From: Paenibacillus sp. FSL W8-0186
GTDB taxonomy: Bacteria; Bacillota; Bacilli; Paenibacillales; Paenibacillaceae
Direction: 5' to 3'
Assembly (NCBI RefSeq): GCF_037969765.1
Contig: NZ_CP150207.1
Location: 5,215,501-5,279,500 of the forward strand
DNA length: 64,000 nt
Every line of letters begins with the position of its first letter. Positions within the stretch are counted from its first letter, which is position 1. Position numbers and translations under genes: made by a program. Under the pieces are notes generated by a model. It searched no databases. It worked only from the letters and a program-made list of their open reading frames with translations, and was not told where the DNA came from. Positions 1 to 7,438 of the stretch are shown here, in pieces.

Positions 1-1555
1 TCATGGGCTCGGTATCTCTGCCAGTTCCTACAAGCAGGCCTTCAGCTCCTTATCCGGCGGAGAGAAGACGAAGATCGGTCTAGCCGTCATTTTGCTGCAG
101 CAGCCGGATGTTCTTCTGCTTGACGAGCCGACCAATCATTTGGACCTGGCTGCCGTCCATTGGCTAGAGGAATTTCTGCATGCTTTTAAAGGTACCGTTA
201 CCGTGATCTCCCATGACCGCTACTTTCTGGACAGGGTAGCCGATAAAATCATCGAAATCGAGGACGGTGAAGCATTTACCTACCCCTGCAGCTATAGCGA
301 ATACAAAAATGAGAAAGAACGCAGGCTGCTCCAGCAATTTGCCAACTATCAAGAACAGCAGAAGAAAATTAAGAAAATGCAGGAGGCCATCAAGCAACTG
401 ATTGAGTGGGGAAACCGTTCCAACCCGCCGAACGCGGGATTCCACCGCAGAGCAGCCTCCATGCAAAAGGCGCTGGACCGCATGGTCAAGCTGAAAAGGC
501 CCGTGCTCGAACGAAAGCGCATCGACCTGCAGCTGTCGCAGTCTGACCGTTCCGGCAAAGATGTCATCGTCCTGCGGGAAGCAGGTAAAAGCCTCGGGGA
601 ACGCACGCTGTACCGCGGTATAAATCATACGCTTCGCTACGGAGAGAACGCTGCCTTAATCGGCGGCAACGGTGCTGGAAAAACGACGCTCATGAAGTGC
701 ATTCTAGGCATGGAACCCGTTCAGGAGGGGGAGATTCGGCTCGGCTCGCGGGTGGAAACCGGCTATCTTGCACAAGAATCGGCACCCAAGGACGACCCCT
801 GCACGGTACTGGAGTATTTTCGGAATGGACTCGGCATGGAAGCCGGGGAAGCCCGTAATCAGCTTGCGCGCTTCCTTTTTTACGGAAGTGACGTTTTCAA
901 GAAGGTTCATAGTCTGTCAGGCGGTGAATGGACGAGGCTGAGATTGGCTATGCTGATGTACCGCAAACCGAATTTGCTGCTCCTGGATGAACCGACCAAC
1001 CATCTGGACATCGACTCCCGGGAAGCCCTGGAGGACGCGCTCGAGGAATATCCCGGCTCTGTGCTCGTCATCTCCCATGACCGATATTTTATCAACAAAA
1101 TCGCAGACCAGATTTGGGAGCTTGCTGGAGGCAAAATGTTCATTACCGAAGGCGGCTATGCCGACTATCAGGCTGAGCTGAATAAGCGGAAGCCTGCGGC
1201 AAACGGACAGTCCGCGCAGGCATACGAATTCAGCGCGGCGAGAGATTCCGCTCTCCCCAAATTGCCCGCTTCGGAAGCTTCCCCTAACGGAAAAATGCGA
1301 AACAAAGCAGAGCAGATCTCGGGGCAAGAGCACGATCCTTCTGCCTCTTCCGCCGCTAACCCTGCCACGCTCCGCAAAATGGAACAGGAGATATCCTCCA
1401 TGGAGCAGAGGATTGCACAGATCGATGAGGCTATGCTTGATCCGGGCATCGGGAGCGACGCAGATAAGCTGAACGTTCTGCTGGAGGAGCGTGTTGAAAT
1501 TCAGCGGACTCTCGATCCGCTCATTGATAAATATATTTCCCTTTTAGAAAAGTGA
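1..1555 (+). CDS. ABC-F family ATPase, 5' end outside the window
   Basis: The reading frame is open from the window edge, so the N-terminal part is missing. It begins just before the first signature motif (LSGGEKTK, about base 53). Walker B LLLDEPTNHLD, the switch ISHDRYF, an interdomain linker and a complete second ATPase domain follow: Walker A GGNGAGKTT, signature LSGGEWTRLRLA and a second DEPTNHLD. Two ATPase domains with no membrane segments define ABC-F, soluble translation factors that act on the ribosome. The last ~100 residues are charged and heptad-like, consistent with the C-terminal coiled coil of housekeeping ABC-Fs such as YdiF/YfmM. The exact subfamily cannot be fixed without the N-terminus. 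A housekeeping translation role is more likely than resistance, but this is inference. Confidence 0.9.
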   Translation, partial: HGLGISASSYKQAFSSLSGGEKTKIGLAVILLQQPDVLLLDEPTNHLDLAAVHWLEEFLHAFKGTVTVISHDRYFLDRVADKIIEIEDGEAFTYPCSYSEYKNEKERRLLQQFANYQEQQKKIKKMQEAIKQLIEWGNRSNPPNAGFHRRAASMQKALDRMVKLKRPVLERKRIDLQLSQSDRSGKDVIVLREAGKSLGERTLYRGINHTLRYGENAALIGGNGAGKTTLMKCILGMEPVQEGEIRLGSRVETGYLAQESAPKDDPCTVLEYFRNGLGMEAGEARNQLARFLFYGSDVFKKVHSLSGGEWTRLRLAMLMYRKPNLLLLDEPTNHLDIDSREALEDALEEYPGSVLVISHDRYFINKIADQIWELAGGKMFITEGGYADYQAELNKRKPAANGQSAQAYEFSAARDSALPKLPASEASPNGKMRNKAEQISGQEHDPSASSAANPATLRKMEQEISSMEQRIAQIDEAMLDPGIGSDADKLNVLLEERVEIQRTLDPLIDKYISLLEK

Positions 1556-1594
1556 TGGGGCTGTTATTTCAGCAAAATAAGGAGTGAATGTCCG

Positions 1595-2257
1595 ATGAAC
1601 CCGATATCCTTCCATCTTCAAATGGATGACCCTCGCCTGGCCGCCTTGTCTGAGGCCGATGACCGCATGGGGGCCTTGATCTCGTTGATCGGCGAGATCA
1701 AGACGGCGACGCAAGGCCCGCATTTCGCTGCCCTTGCCCGCTCGATCATCAGCCAGCAAATTTCCGTCAAGGCTGCGGCAACGATCCGGGGCAGGGTGCT
1801 GGAATTGGCTGGCGATCTCTCCCCGGACGCCTTATCGGCGGTAAATGACGAAGCCTTGCGGGGCGCGGGACTGTCCGCTTCCAAGGTGGCATATCTTCGC
1901 GACCTGTCCGGCAAAGTGCAATCGGGCGAAATCATACTGGAGCGCCTGCACGAAAAGAGCGACGATGCGGTCATTCAGGCGCTAACTTCAATTAAAGGCA
2001 TCGGCAGATGGACGGCCGAGATGTTCCTGATCTTCGGGCTCGGCCGCGAGAATGTTGTATCTGTGGGGGATGCCGGGCTTCAGCGCGCCGCCAAATGGCT
2101 CTATGACCTGGAAGAGCGGGTGGACCGCAAGTATCTGCAGCAGGTCATGGATCTATGGAGCCCTTACGGTTCCATCGCCTCCCTTTATTTATGGGAAGCA
2201 ATCAATATCGGACATGTAGACTCCGGCCAAACACTCAGCGAGCTTCTCTACAAATAA
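1595..2257 (+). CDS. DNA-3-methyladenine glycosylase II, AlkA-like
   Basis: A 220-residue protein of the HhH-GPD base-excision superfamily, which removes alkylated bases such as 3-methyladenine from DNA. The helix-hairpin-helix is visible as KGIGRWTAEMFLIFGLG (about residues 134-150). It is followed by the conserved aspartate in VSVGDAGLQRA (about D159), the expected catalytic residue. There is no iron-sulfur cysteine cluster, which argues against the MutY/Nth branch. It lacks the extra N-terminal domain of E. coli AlkA, as do most Bacillota homologues. The ATG has an AAGGAG about nine bases upstream. It follows the ABC-F gene by about 40 bp and may be co-transcribed. Confidence 0.85.
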   Translation: MNPISFHLQMDDPRLAALSEADDRMGALISLIGEIKTATQGPHFAALARSIISQQISVKAAATIRGRVLELAGDLSPDALSAVNDEALRGAGLSASKVAYLRDLSGKVQSGEIILERLHEKSDDAVIQALTSIKGIGRWTAEMFLIFGLGRENVVSVGDAGLQRAAKWLYDLEERVDRKYLQQVMDLWSPYGSIASLYLWEAINIGHVDSGQTLSELLYK

Positions 2258-2259
2258 AA

Positions 2260-2290
2260 TTGAATATTACACTCTGGAACGTTTTATAAT
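2260..2290 (+). promoter_or_regulatory. possible sigma-A promoter for the glycosyltransferase cassette
   Basis: TTGAAT at 2260-2265 and TATAAT at 2285-2290 are separated by 19 bp, which is slightly long. It lies between alkA and the next operon, about 90 bp before the first start codon. A weak hairpin (GTGGGA/TTCCCAT, 2292-2308) follows. Confidence 0.35.
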
Positions 2291-2382
2291 TGTGGGATAT
2301 TTTCCCATAATATATGATATATGAACATGGCCTATTTAAAACGCCGCAACTTGTTTATATATATATTTGAATATTTTCTAGA

Positions 2383-3687
2383 GTGGAGTTGAAGCTTTTG
2401 TTCGGAATTGGAGGGGTGAGCCGCGGGGCCAAGCTGTATTTAGCCGGTTTAATGGCCTTCGTTGGTATTGTTTCCTGTGTCGTTGTTTTGGCCTATAATG
2501 ATTACTTTTTTCTTGGCGATCCGCTTAAGCCTAACAATGATGACGTCAAATATATTCAGACTTCCCGCCTTCTGCTGAATGAAGGCGTGCTTGCCTATAA
2601 TACCGGAGACAAGCCGACGGCCTTCATCATGCCTGGCCTTCCGCTTATTCTGGCGGGATTCATGGCCCTGTTCGGTCAAGAGGAAGGCGGAGTCATCGCT
2701 TACCGGCTATATCAATGCATCCTGCAAGTGCTGTCGATCTATCTGATCTTCTGGCTGGGCAAGCGCATTTTTAACACGCGGACGGCTCTCGTTGCCTGTA
2801 CGATCAGCGCGCTTTATTTGCCGGATTATTTCTCTTCTGGCGTCATTCTATCGGAAACGACCTTTAGAACGATCCTCCTGCTTCTGCTATGCGTGACCAT
2901 CATCGCCCTGGAAAAAAATACGGCGCGTTATTATATCCTGATAGGAGCATTGACCGCTGCAGCGGCTTATTTCAAGCCCCATGCCTCCCTCTACCCTGCT
3001 GTATTTCTCGTTCTCTGGTGGAGGCACCGGCTCCCATGGCGTTCCATGCTGAAGTATGCCCTGCTCATGAGCGGGGTTTATATCCTTCTGCTCTCTCCCT
3101 GGTGGATCCGGAACTGGCTGACGTTCCATGAGTTTATCCTGTTCACGAATTCCGGGGGAAGCCCCTTCCTGCTTGGAACCCGAATCCATGGGCAGCTGCC
3201 GCCGGCAGGCTTCTTCGAGGCCTATCCGCAATACGACCCGGACACCTTGTTTCAGGGCGCTGACCGCATGGCGATTCAAAAGGGAATCCATATTATCAAA
3301 TACGGCTTCCAGCATGAACCCTTGAAATATCTCTACTGGTTTACGGCGGGCCGATGGGTTGAGCTGTATTTTCATCCTTTCTACTCCCGCCCGATCTGGC
3401 CCGTAACAAGACCGGTGATGAATGTCATTCAAATCATCCTGATGATCATCAATATGCTCGGCATTTGCTGGGCTCTGCTTAAGCATCGCTGGGACAAGCT
3501 TCTCCCGCTCATTTTGGCACTTGGTTATTTCACCGTTATTTATATCCCCTTCGTTGCTTTTAACCGGTATGGCTATCCGAACATGATTCTGTTAATACTA
3601 TTCGGGTCATATTTCGTAGAACAGCTTCTCGGGTACTTCAGCAAGCTTTATGACAATGGCTTAAGAAGGAGGACGGTGACCCCATGA
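2383..3687 (+). CDS. GT-C fold membrane glycosyltransferase (GT39/ArnT-like)
   Basis: A 434-residue polytopic membrane protein with roughly ten hydrophobic segments. The first extracytoplasmic loop carries an acidic pair (NNDDVKYI, about residues 52-59). This is the layout of GT-C enzymes, which transfer sugars from polyprenyl-phosphate donors to acceptors outside the membrane. It is the first of four tightly packed genes, followed by a GT2 enzyme, a DUF2304 protein and an SMR-like protein. In such cassettes the GT2 enzyme charges the lipid with sugar, the small protein flips it, and the GT-C enzyme uses it. The acceptor is unknown. The GTG at 2383 has no clear ribosome site. A TTG at 2398 has GGAG nine bases upstream and is a plausible alternative start. 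Confidence 0.75.
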   Translation: MELKLLFGIGGVSRGAKLYLAGLMAFVGIVSCVVVLAYNDYFFLGDPLKPNNDDVKYIQTSRLLLNEGVLAYNTGDKPTAFIMPGLPLILAGFMALFGQEEGGVIAYRLYQCILQVLSIYLIFWLGKRIFNTRTALVACTISALYLPDYFSSGVILSETTFRTILLLLLCVTIIALEKNTARYYILIGALTAAAAYFKPHASLYPAVFLVLWWRHRLPWRSMLKYALLMSGVYILLLSPWWIRNWLTFHEFILFTNSGGSPFLLGTRIHGQLPPAGFFEAYPQYDPDTLFQGADRMAIQKGIHIIKYGFQHEPLKYLYWFTAGRWVELYFHPFYSRPIWPVTRPVMNVIQIILMIINMLGICWALLKHRWDKLLPLILALGYFTVIYIPFVAFNRYGYPNMILLILFGSYFVEQLLGYFSKLYDNGLRRRTVTP

Positions 3688-4388
3688 AAACTCTCATTAT
3701 CATCCCGGCATATAATGAGGAAGGCAGCATTGCCTCCGTAATCGCGGATATCCGCAGACATGTGCCGGAAACAGATATTGTCGTCATCAACGACGGTTCT
3801 ACCGACCGGACGGAAGAGATCGCCAAGGCCAGCGGCGCCAGCGTCTTGACGATGCCTTACAATGTCGGAATTGGCGGCGGCATGCAGACCGGTTATATAT
3901 ATGCAAAAATGCAAGGATATGATGTGGCCGTGCAAATGGATGCCGACGGCCAGCATCCGGCGAAGGAGCTGCCTAAATTGATCGAACAGGCGTCCAGATA
4001 CGATCTCGTGATCGGCTCCAGGTACGTGAAATCCACGTCATACCGCTCGCCGCATATGCGCCGCCTCGGCATGATCTTTTTCTCCCAGCTGGTCTCGCTC
4101 CTTACGAGACAGCGGTTCACGGATACGACCAGCGGTTTCCGGGCAGCCGGACGCAAAGTCATCAATTTGTATGCCAGCTATTATCCGATCGATTACCCTG
4201 AGGTGGAATCCCTCGTCTACCTTAAGCGCCATGGCTGCAAAATAACGGAGGTATCCACGGAAATGCAGCGGAGACAGGCAGGGCGATCCTCGATCACGCC
4301 CGCAAAGTCCGTCTACTATATGGTTAAAGTAACTCTCTCTGTCATTATGAGCGCAATGCGATATAATAGAACGGCGGTGATCAAATAG
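3684..4388 (+). CDS. GT2 family glycosyltransferase (polyprenyl-phosphate glycosyl transferase-like)
   Basis: A 234-residue GT-A fold protein. It starts with LIIIPAYNEEGSI, has the nucleotide-binding VVINDGSTDRT, and carries the metal-binding DxD as QMDADGQHP. These are the hallmarks of DPM1/GtrB-type enzymes that load a sugar from a nucleotide donor onto polyprenyl phosphate at the inner membrane face. Unlike GtrB or CsbB it lacks a long pair of C-terminal transmembrane helices; only a short hydrophobic stretch (YYMVKVTLSVIMSAM) is present. The start overlaps the preceding stop in ATGA, indicating translational coupling. The sugar is not predictable. Confidence 0.85.
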   Translation: MKTLIIIPAYNEEGSIASVIADIRRHVPETDIVVINDGSTDRTEEIAKASGASVLTMPYNVGIGGGMQTGYIYAKMQGYDVAVQMDADGQHPAKELPKLIEQASRYDLVIGSRYVKSTSYRSPHMRRLGMIFFSQLVSLLTRQRFTDTTSGFRAAGRKVINLYASYYPIDYPEVESLVYLKRHGCKITEVSTEMQRRQAGRSSITPAKSVYYMVKVTLSVIMSAMRYNRTAVIK

Positions 4389-4736
4389 ATGTTTATCAAC
4401 ATTCTATCAGTGTCGGTCGCGATTGCTTTTCTCGTCATCGTATTGGAACTCGTGCGAAGACAGAGGCTGAAAGAGCAGTATTCCCTGCTATGGATATTAT
4501 TCAGCATCGTACTGCTCATCGTTTCATTGAACGTATCCTTGATGGAATGGATCGCGGACCAGCTTGGCGTAAAATACGCTCCGGCCGTCCTTTTCCTGTT
4601 CGGCCTGCTGTTCTGCTTTTCGCTCATACTTCATCTTACGATCGTCATTACCAAGCTGACGAGCCAGGTACTCCGCCTGAGTCAGGAATTGGCGATCTTA
4701 AAGGCTCGGGAGGCGCTTTATGGAAAAAACAATTAG
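4389..4736 (+). CDS. DUF2304 family small membrane protein
   Basis: A 115-residue protein with three hydrophobic stretches (about residues 2-21, 35-53 and 66-90) and a basic loop after the first (RRQRLKEQYSLLWILFS). The QYSLLW segment and the length match DUF2304, a family that commonly sits beside GT2 lipid-sugar transferases and has no established activity. It starts immediately after the GT2 stop codon and its end overlaps the next gene by 17 bases, so it belongs to the cassette. It could anchor the short GT2 enzyme to the membrane; that is inference. Confidence 0.8.
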   Translation: MFINILSVSVAIAFLVIVLELVRRQRLKEQYSLLWILFSIVLLIVSLNVSLMEWIADQLGVKYAPAVLFLFGLLFCFSLILHLTIVITKLTSQVLRLSQELAILKAREALYGKNN

Positions 4737-5064
4737 TTATGTAATGCTCTTCGGCAACATTCTGCTGCTGGTCACGGGGCAGGTTCTCTTTAAGATCGGG
4801 CTGACGCGGTCAGGAGGACTCGTATGGAACAAGCTGCTTCTGTCCCCGATGATTCTCGGCGGCGTTGCACTTTATGGGCTGGCCACGATTCTGTGGTTTG
4901 CCGTCCTCACCCGCTTGCCGCTAAGTGTAGCCTATCCGATGCAAGCCTTCGCCTACGTTCTCGCAATTATACCTGCTTACTACCTGTTTGGCGAATCCAT
5001 CTCGGCTGCTAAGCTGGCCGGCGTTGCCGTCATTCTGTTCGGCGTATACCTGCTGGCGAAATAA
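4720..5064 (+). CDS. SMR/EamA-like four-helix transporter, probable lipid-linked sugar flippase
   Basis: A 114-residue protein with four transmembrane helices. It has the small multidrug resistance layout, including GQVLFKIGL in helix 1 and LPLSVAYPMQAFAYVLAIIPAYYLFGE over helices 3-4. The length matches ArnE/ArnF-type and other SMR proteins that translocate undecaprenyl-linked sugars. It is the last gene of the cassette and is followed at once by a terminator. Context suggests flipping of the GT2 product to the GT-C enzyme rather than drug efflux, but the sequence alone does not separate these. Confidence 0.75.
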   Translation: MEKTISYVMLFGNILLLVTGQVLFKIGLTRSGGLVWNKLLLSPMILGGVALYGLATILWFAVLTRLPLSVAYPMQAFAYVLAIIPAYYLFGESISAAKLAGVAVILFGVYLLAK

Positions 5065-5080
5065 CCGCATATCTGCAAAC

Positions 5081-5108
5081 AAAAAAGACGCCCTTTGGCG
5101 TCTTTTTG
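5081..5108 (+). terminator. rho-independent terminator
   Basis: Stem AAAAAGACGCC / GGCGTCTTTTT around a four-base CTTT loop, with a U-rich tail. It closes the glycosyltransferase cassette 17 bp after the last stop codon. Confidence 0.85.
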
Positions 5109-5176
5109 AATAGATCAGTTTGAATGTGATCGACAGCAGCTTTCCTTAGTGGGAGAACGCTTTGGCATACGTTATA

Positions 5177-7030
5177 TCATACCTCGGACAGAGCCTGTAT
5201 CTTCCTGCGGACTTCGGCAATTGCCCGCATCAATTCCTCCCGTTCTCCGGGAGATTCCGGCTCCTCACGCGCCATCAGAACAGCCAGCTCCAGCCCCAGG
5301 CGCTCCCGTTCGTTGTCAGCCACTTGCCCGGCGGAATCCCGCCGGTTCACCCGATCCTTGGATTCATATTCCTCCACCGTACCCGGGAACCACTCCGGCT
5401 CCTTCCTCCCGTCCAGCAGCAGCAGCCGATTGCAGACCTTGCGGGCCAAATATCTGTCGTGTGTTACGATCATAAGCGCCCCTGGATATGAGCATAACGC
5501 TTCCTCAACAACTTCCCGTGTCTCGATGTCCAGATAATTGGTCGGCTCATCGAGGATGAGCAGATTGGACTGGCCGAAAAACAACCTCAGAAACGCTACC
5601 CGGCATTTCTCGCCCATGCTCAAATCGCCGATTTTCTTATACACCTCATCCCTGGAAAATAAAAAACAGCCCAGAATCGTCCTTGCATGCGATTCGGTCA
5701 TATCCGGCAGCACCAGCAGGCTGTCCAGAATACTCATGCCCTCTTCCAGGTTATGCAGCTCCTGGGCAAAATAACCGATCTGAGCCTGCGGATGCAGGGC
5801 AACCGCGCCTGAAAACGGGGCAAGCTGACCCGTTACCAGCTTGAGCAGCGTAGACTTGCCCGTTCCGTTAGGCCCCAATACGCCGACCCGGTCCCCCCGT
5901 TCCACTTGAAGATTGAAGTGGCGGAACAGCAGATCCTGGCCGTAGCCGAAGCTAACATCGTTCATGCGCAGCAAGGTCGACGCCGCAAACGCTCCGTCCT
6001 GCAGGTTCATTCGAAGCTTTTTTGCCTCGCGGGGCTTCTCCACCCGATCCCGCTCCAGTCGCTCCAGCTCCTTCTGTTTCGCATGATAACGCGAAATATT
6101 CTTCTTCGCCTTCGCCTTGTAGAAGCTCGCCGTGATCGCCACATCCAAATTATCCGCGCGGGCAGCCCGGTGGGCCTGATGGAACCATTCCTGGTAGCGC
6201 CGGATGGATTGCTCCAGAGCCTGCTTCGCCTGCTCCTGCTTTTTGTACGTCGTCATTTGGGTGCGCCACTCGACCTCCTTCTGCTGCCGGTAATCGCTGT
6301 AGCCGCCTGCATAACACCGGCATCCATTGGCCTGCAGCTCCAGAATGGACGTAGCCGTCCGGTCCATGAATGTCCGGTCATGCGACACGTACAGGATCGT
6401 TCCTTCATAGGTGCGAACCCACTCTTCCAGGTCGTTCAGGGACTGGGTATCGAGATGGTTCGTCGGCTCATCCAGCAGGACGAACTTCGGCTCGCGAACC
6501 ATCAGGGCAGCGAGCTGCGCTCTCGTCTTCTGCCCGCCGCTCAGCCGGTCAAACGGCAAATTCCACAGCTCCGGCGGCAGGTTCATTTGCCCCAGGCGCT
6601 TCTCTGCTTTGACCTCCCAATCATAGCCGCCAAGCTGCATATACCGCTCATAAATCAAACCGTATCGCTCCACGCTTGCCTCCGAGGCTTGACCGGATCC
6701 CATTTCGCTCTGCAATTGCTCCAGTTCTTTTTTCAGCTCATAGATTTCTCCGGATCGGGACTGCACGTATTCCAGCAGCGTTAATGGCGAATCGAGGTCG
6801 ACCTGCTGCTCCATCCAGCCCCATTCTTCGAGCGGCAGCACCCTGTGGACACGCCCCTCCTCGAAGCTGATCTTACCCAGCAGGCCCTGCAGCAAAGTTG
6901 TCTTCCCGGAGCCGTTTCGGCCGAATAGCGCCACCCGCTCTCCGCTGCCTACTTCAAACGAGAGGTCTGTAAACAATGCCTCTCCATTCCATTCCTTCCT
7001 TAAACCCTTAACTGTTAAAACCATCGTCAT
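5177..7030 (-). CDS. ABC-F type ribosome-protection protein, probable antibiotic resistance
   Basis: A 617-residue soluble protein with two ATPase domains. Domain 1 has Walker A GRNGSGKTT, signature LSGGQKTRAQLAAL and Walker B LLDEPTNHLD. Domain 2 has GPNGTGKST, an atypical signature LSMGEKCRVAF and LILDEPTNYLD. The interdomain linker (about residues 245-335) is long, basic and helical (KAKAKKNISRYHAKQKELERL), as expected for the element that reaches the peptidyl-transferase centre. The leader RNA is an attenuator with a tiny upstream ORF, the arrangement of drug-inducible ABC-F genes. Start ATG at 7030 with GGGGG about ten bases upstream. Which drug class it protects against cannot be read from sequence. 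Confidence 0.85.
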   Translation of the reverse strand: MTMVLTVKGLRKEWNGEALFTDLSFEVGSGERVALFGRNGSGKTTLLQGLLGKISFEEGRVHRVLPLEEWGWMEQQVDLDSPLTLLEYVQSRSGEIYELKKELEQLQSEMGSGQASEASVERYGLIYERYMQLGGYDWEVKAEKRLGQMNLPPELWNLPFDRLSGGQKTRAQLAALMVREPKFVLLDEPTNHLDTQSLNDLEEWVRTYEGTILYVSHDRTFMDRTATSILELQANGCRCYAGGYSDYRQQKEVEWRTQMTTYKKQEQAKQALEQSIRRYQEWFHQAHRAARADNLDVAITASFYKAKAKKNISRYHAKQKELERLERDRVEKPREAKKLRMNLQDGAFAASTLLRMNDVSFGYGQDLLFRHFNLQVERGDRVGVLGPNGTGKSTLLKLVTGQLAPFSGAVALHPQAQIGYFAQELHNLEEGMSILDSLLVLPDMTESHARTILGCFLFSRDEVYKKIGDLSMGEKCRVAFLRLFFGQSNLLILDEPTNYLDIETREVVEEALCSYPGALMIVTHDRYLARKVCNRLLLLDGRKEPEWFPGTVEEYESKDRVNRRDSAGQVADNERERLGLELAVLMAREEPESPGEREELMRAIAEVRRKIQALSEV

Positions 7031-7203
7031 TTCACATCATCCCCCGTTTCGCGAATATAGAACGCAAATAACCGTGGCCAGCGGCACACGGTCAGATACA
7101 CATACAGCGAAATAGGGGTACAACCATAAGGAGAAACAGACTCAGACGCCAAAATAAGCGCTGGTTCAGCTATCCTTATGATCGTAGCAGTCTTTTTGAG
7201 TAC

Positions 7204-7331
7204 AAAAAAAGAAGACCCTAAGTCGACACACGTATCCCTGACCGGCTCCCGATGTCACGAGAGCGCCGCTTGCCTGCTGACAAGTTGTCTTGTGGGAACG
7301 TGTTCTTACTCCATCGTCTAAGGGTCCTCCT
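7204..7331 (-). promoter_or_regulatory. transcription attenuator (leader terminator) of the ABC-F gene
   Basis: On the minus strand the leader contains an AGGAGG (7331-7326), then a 5' arm GACCCUUAG (7326-7318). Its complement CUUAGGGUC (7222-7214) is followed directly by seven U (7210-7204). An inner stem pairs ACACGUUCCC (7303-7294) with GGGAUACGUGU (7238-7228, one bulge). The whole thus folds into a long intrinsic terminator 174 bases before the ABC-F start. The 5' arm lies exactly between the Shine-Dalgarno and start codon of the two-codon ORF, so a ribosome stalled there would prevent terminator folding. This geometry is that of ribosome-mediated attenuation. The pairing was done by eye. 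Confidence 0.75.
7306..7314 (-). CDS. two-codon regulatory upstream ORF (Met-Glu-stop)
   Basis: ATG-GAG-TAA on the minus strand, preceded by a perfect AGGAGG 11 bases upstream. The spacing is slightly long. It sits on the 5' side of the attenuator hairpin. Very short uORFs, including a three-residue one, are known from drug-inducible ABC-F leaders such as Listeria lmo0919. The peptide itself is too short for function; the relevant act would be drug-bound ribosomes pausing at start or stop. No direct proof of translation. Confidence 0.5.
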   Translation of the reverse strand: ME

Positions 7332-7367
7332 GAATAGTTAAAATAATGGGTTGCTTCTTACTCTTTT

Positions 7368-7397
7368 ATTATTACCATGAATTCCAATCGAGAGCAA
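7368..7397 (-). promoter_or_regulatory. predicted sigma-A promoter of the ABC-F leader
   Basis: On the minus strand TTGCTC (7397-7392) and AATAAT (7373-7368) are separated by 18 bp. Transcription would start near 7361, about 30 bases before the AGGAGG of the leader. The promoter lies between the stop of the upstream ABC exporter gene and the attenuator, giving the ABC-F gene its own start besides possible read-through. Confidence 0.5.
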
Positions 7398-7438
7398 GCC
7401 GCCTTTCCGGATTACCGGAATAAACGAATTTAGCGGGT

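Noticed and set aside
5906..6784. Plus-strand open frame of 292 codons opposite the ABC-F gene
   Set aside because: Leu/Gln/Arg-rich antisense translation with no domain; shadow of the ABC-F frame.
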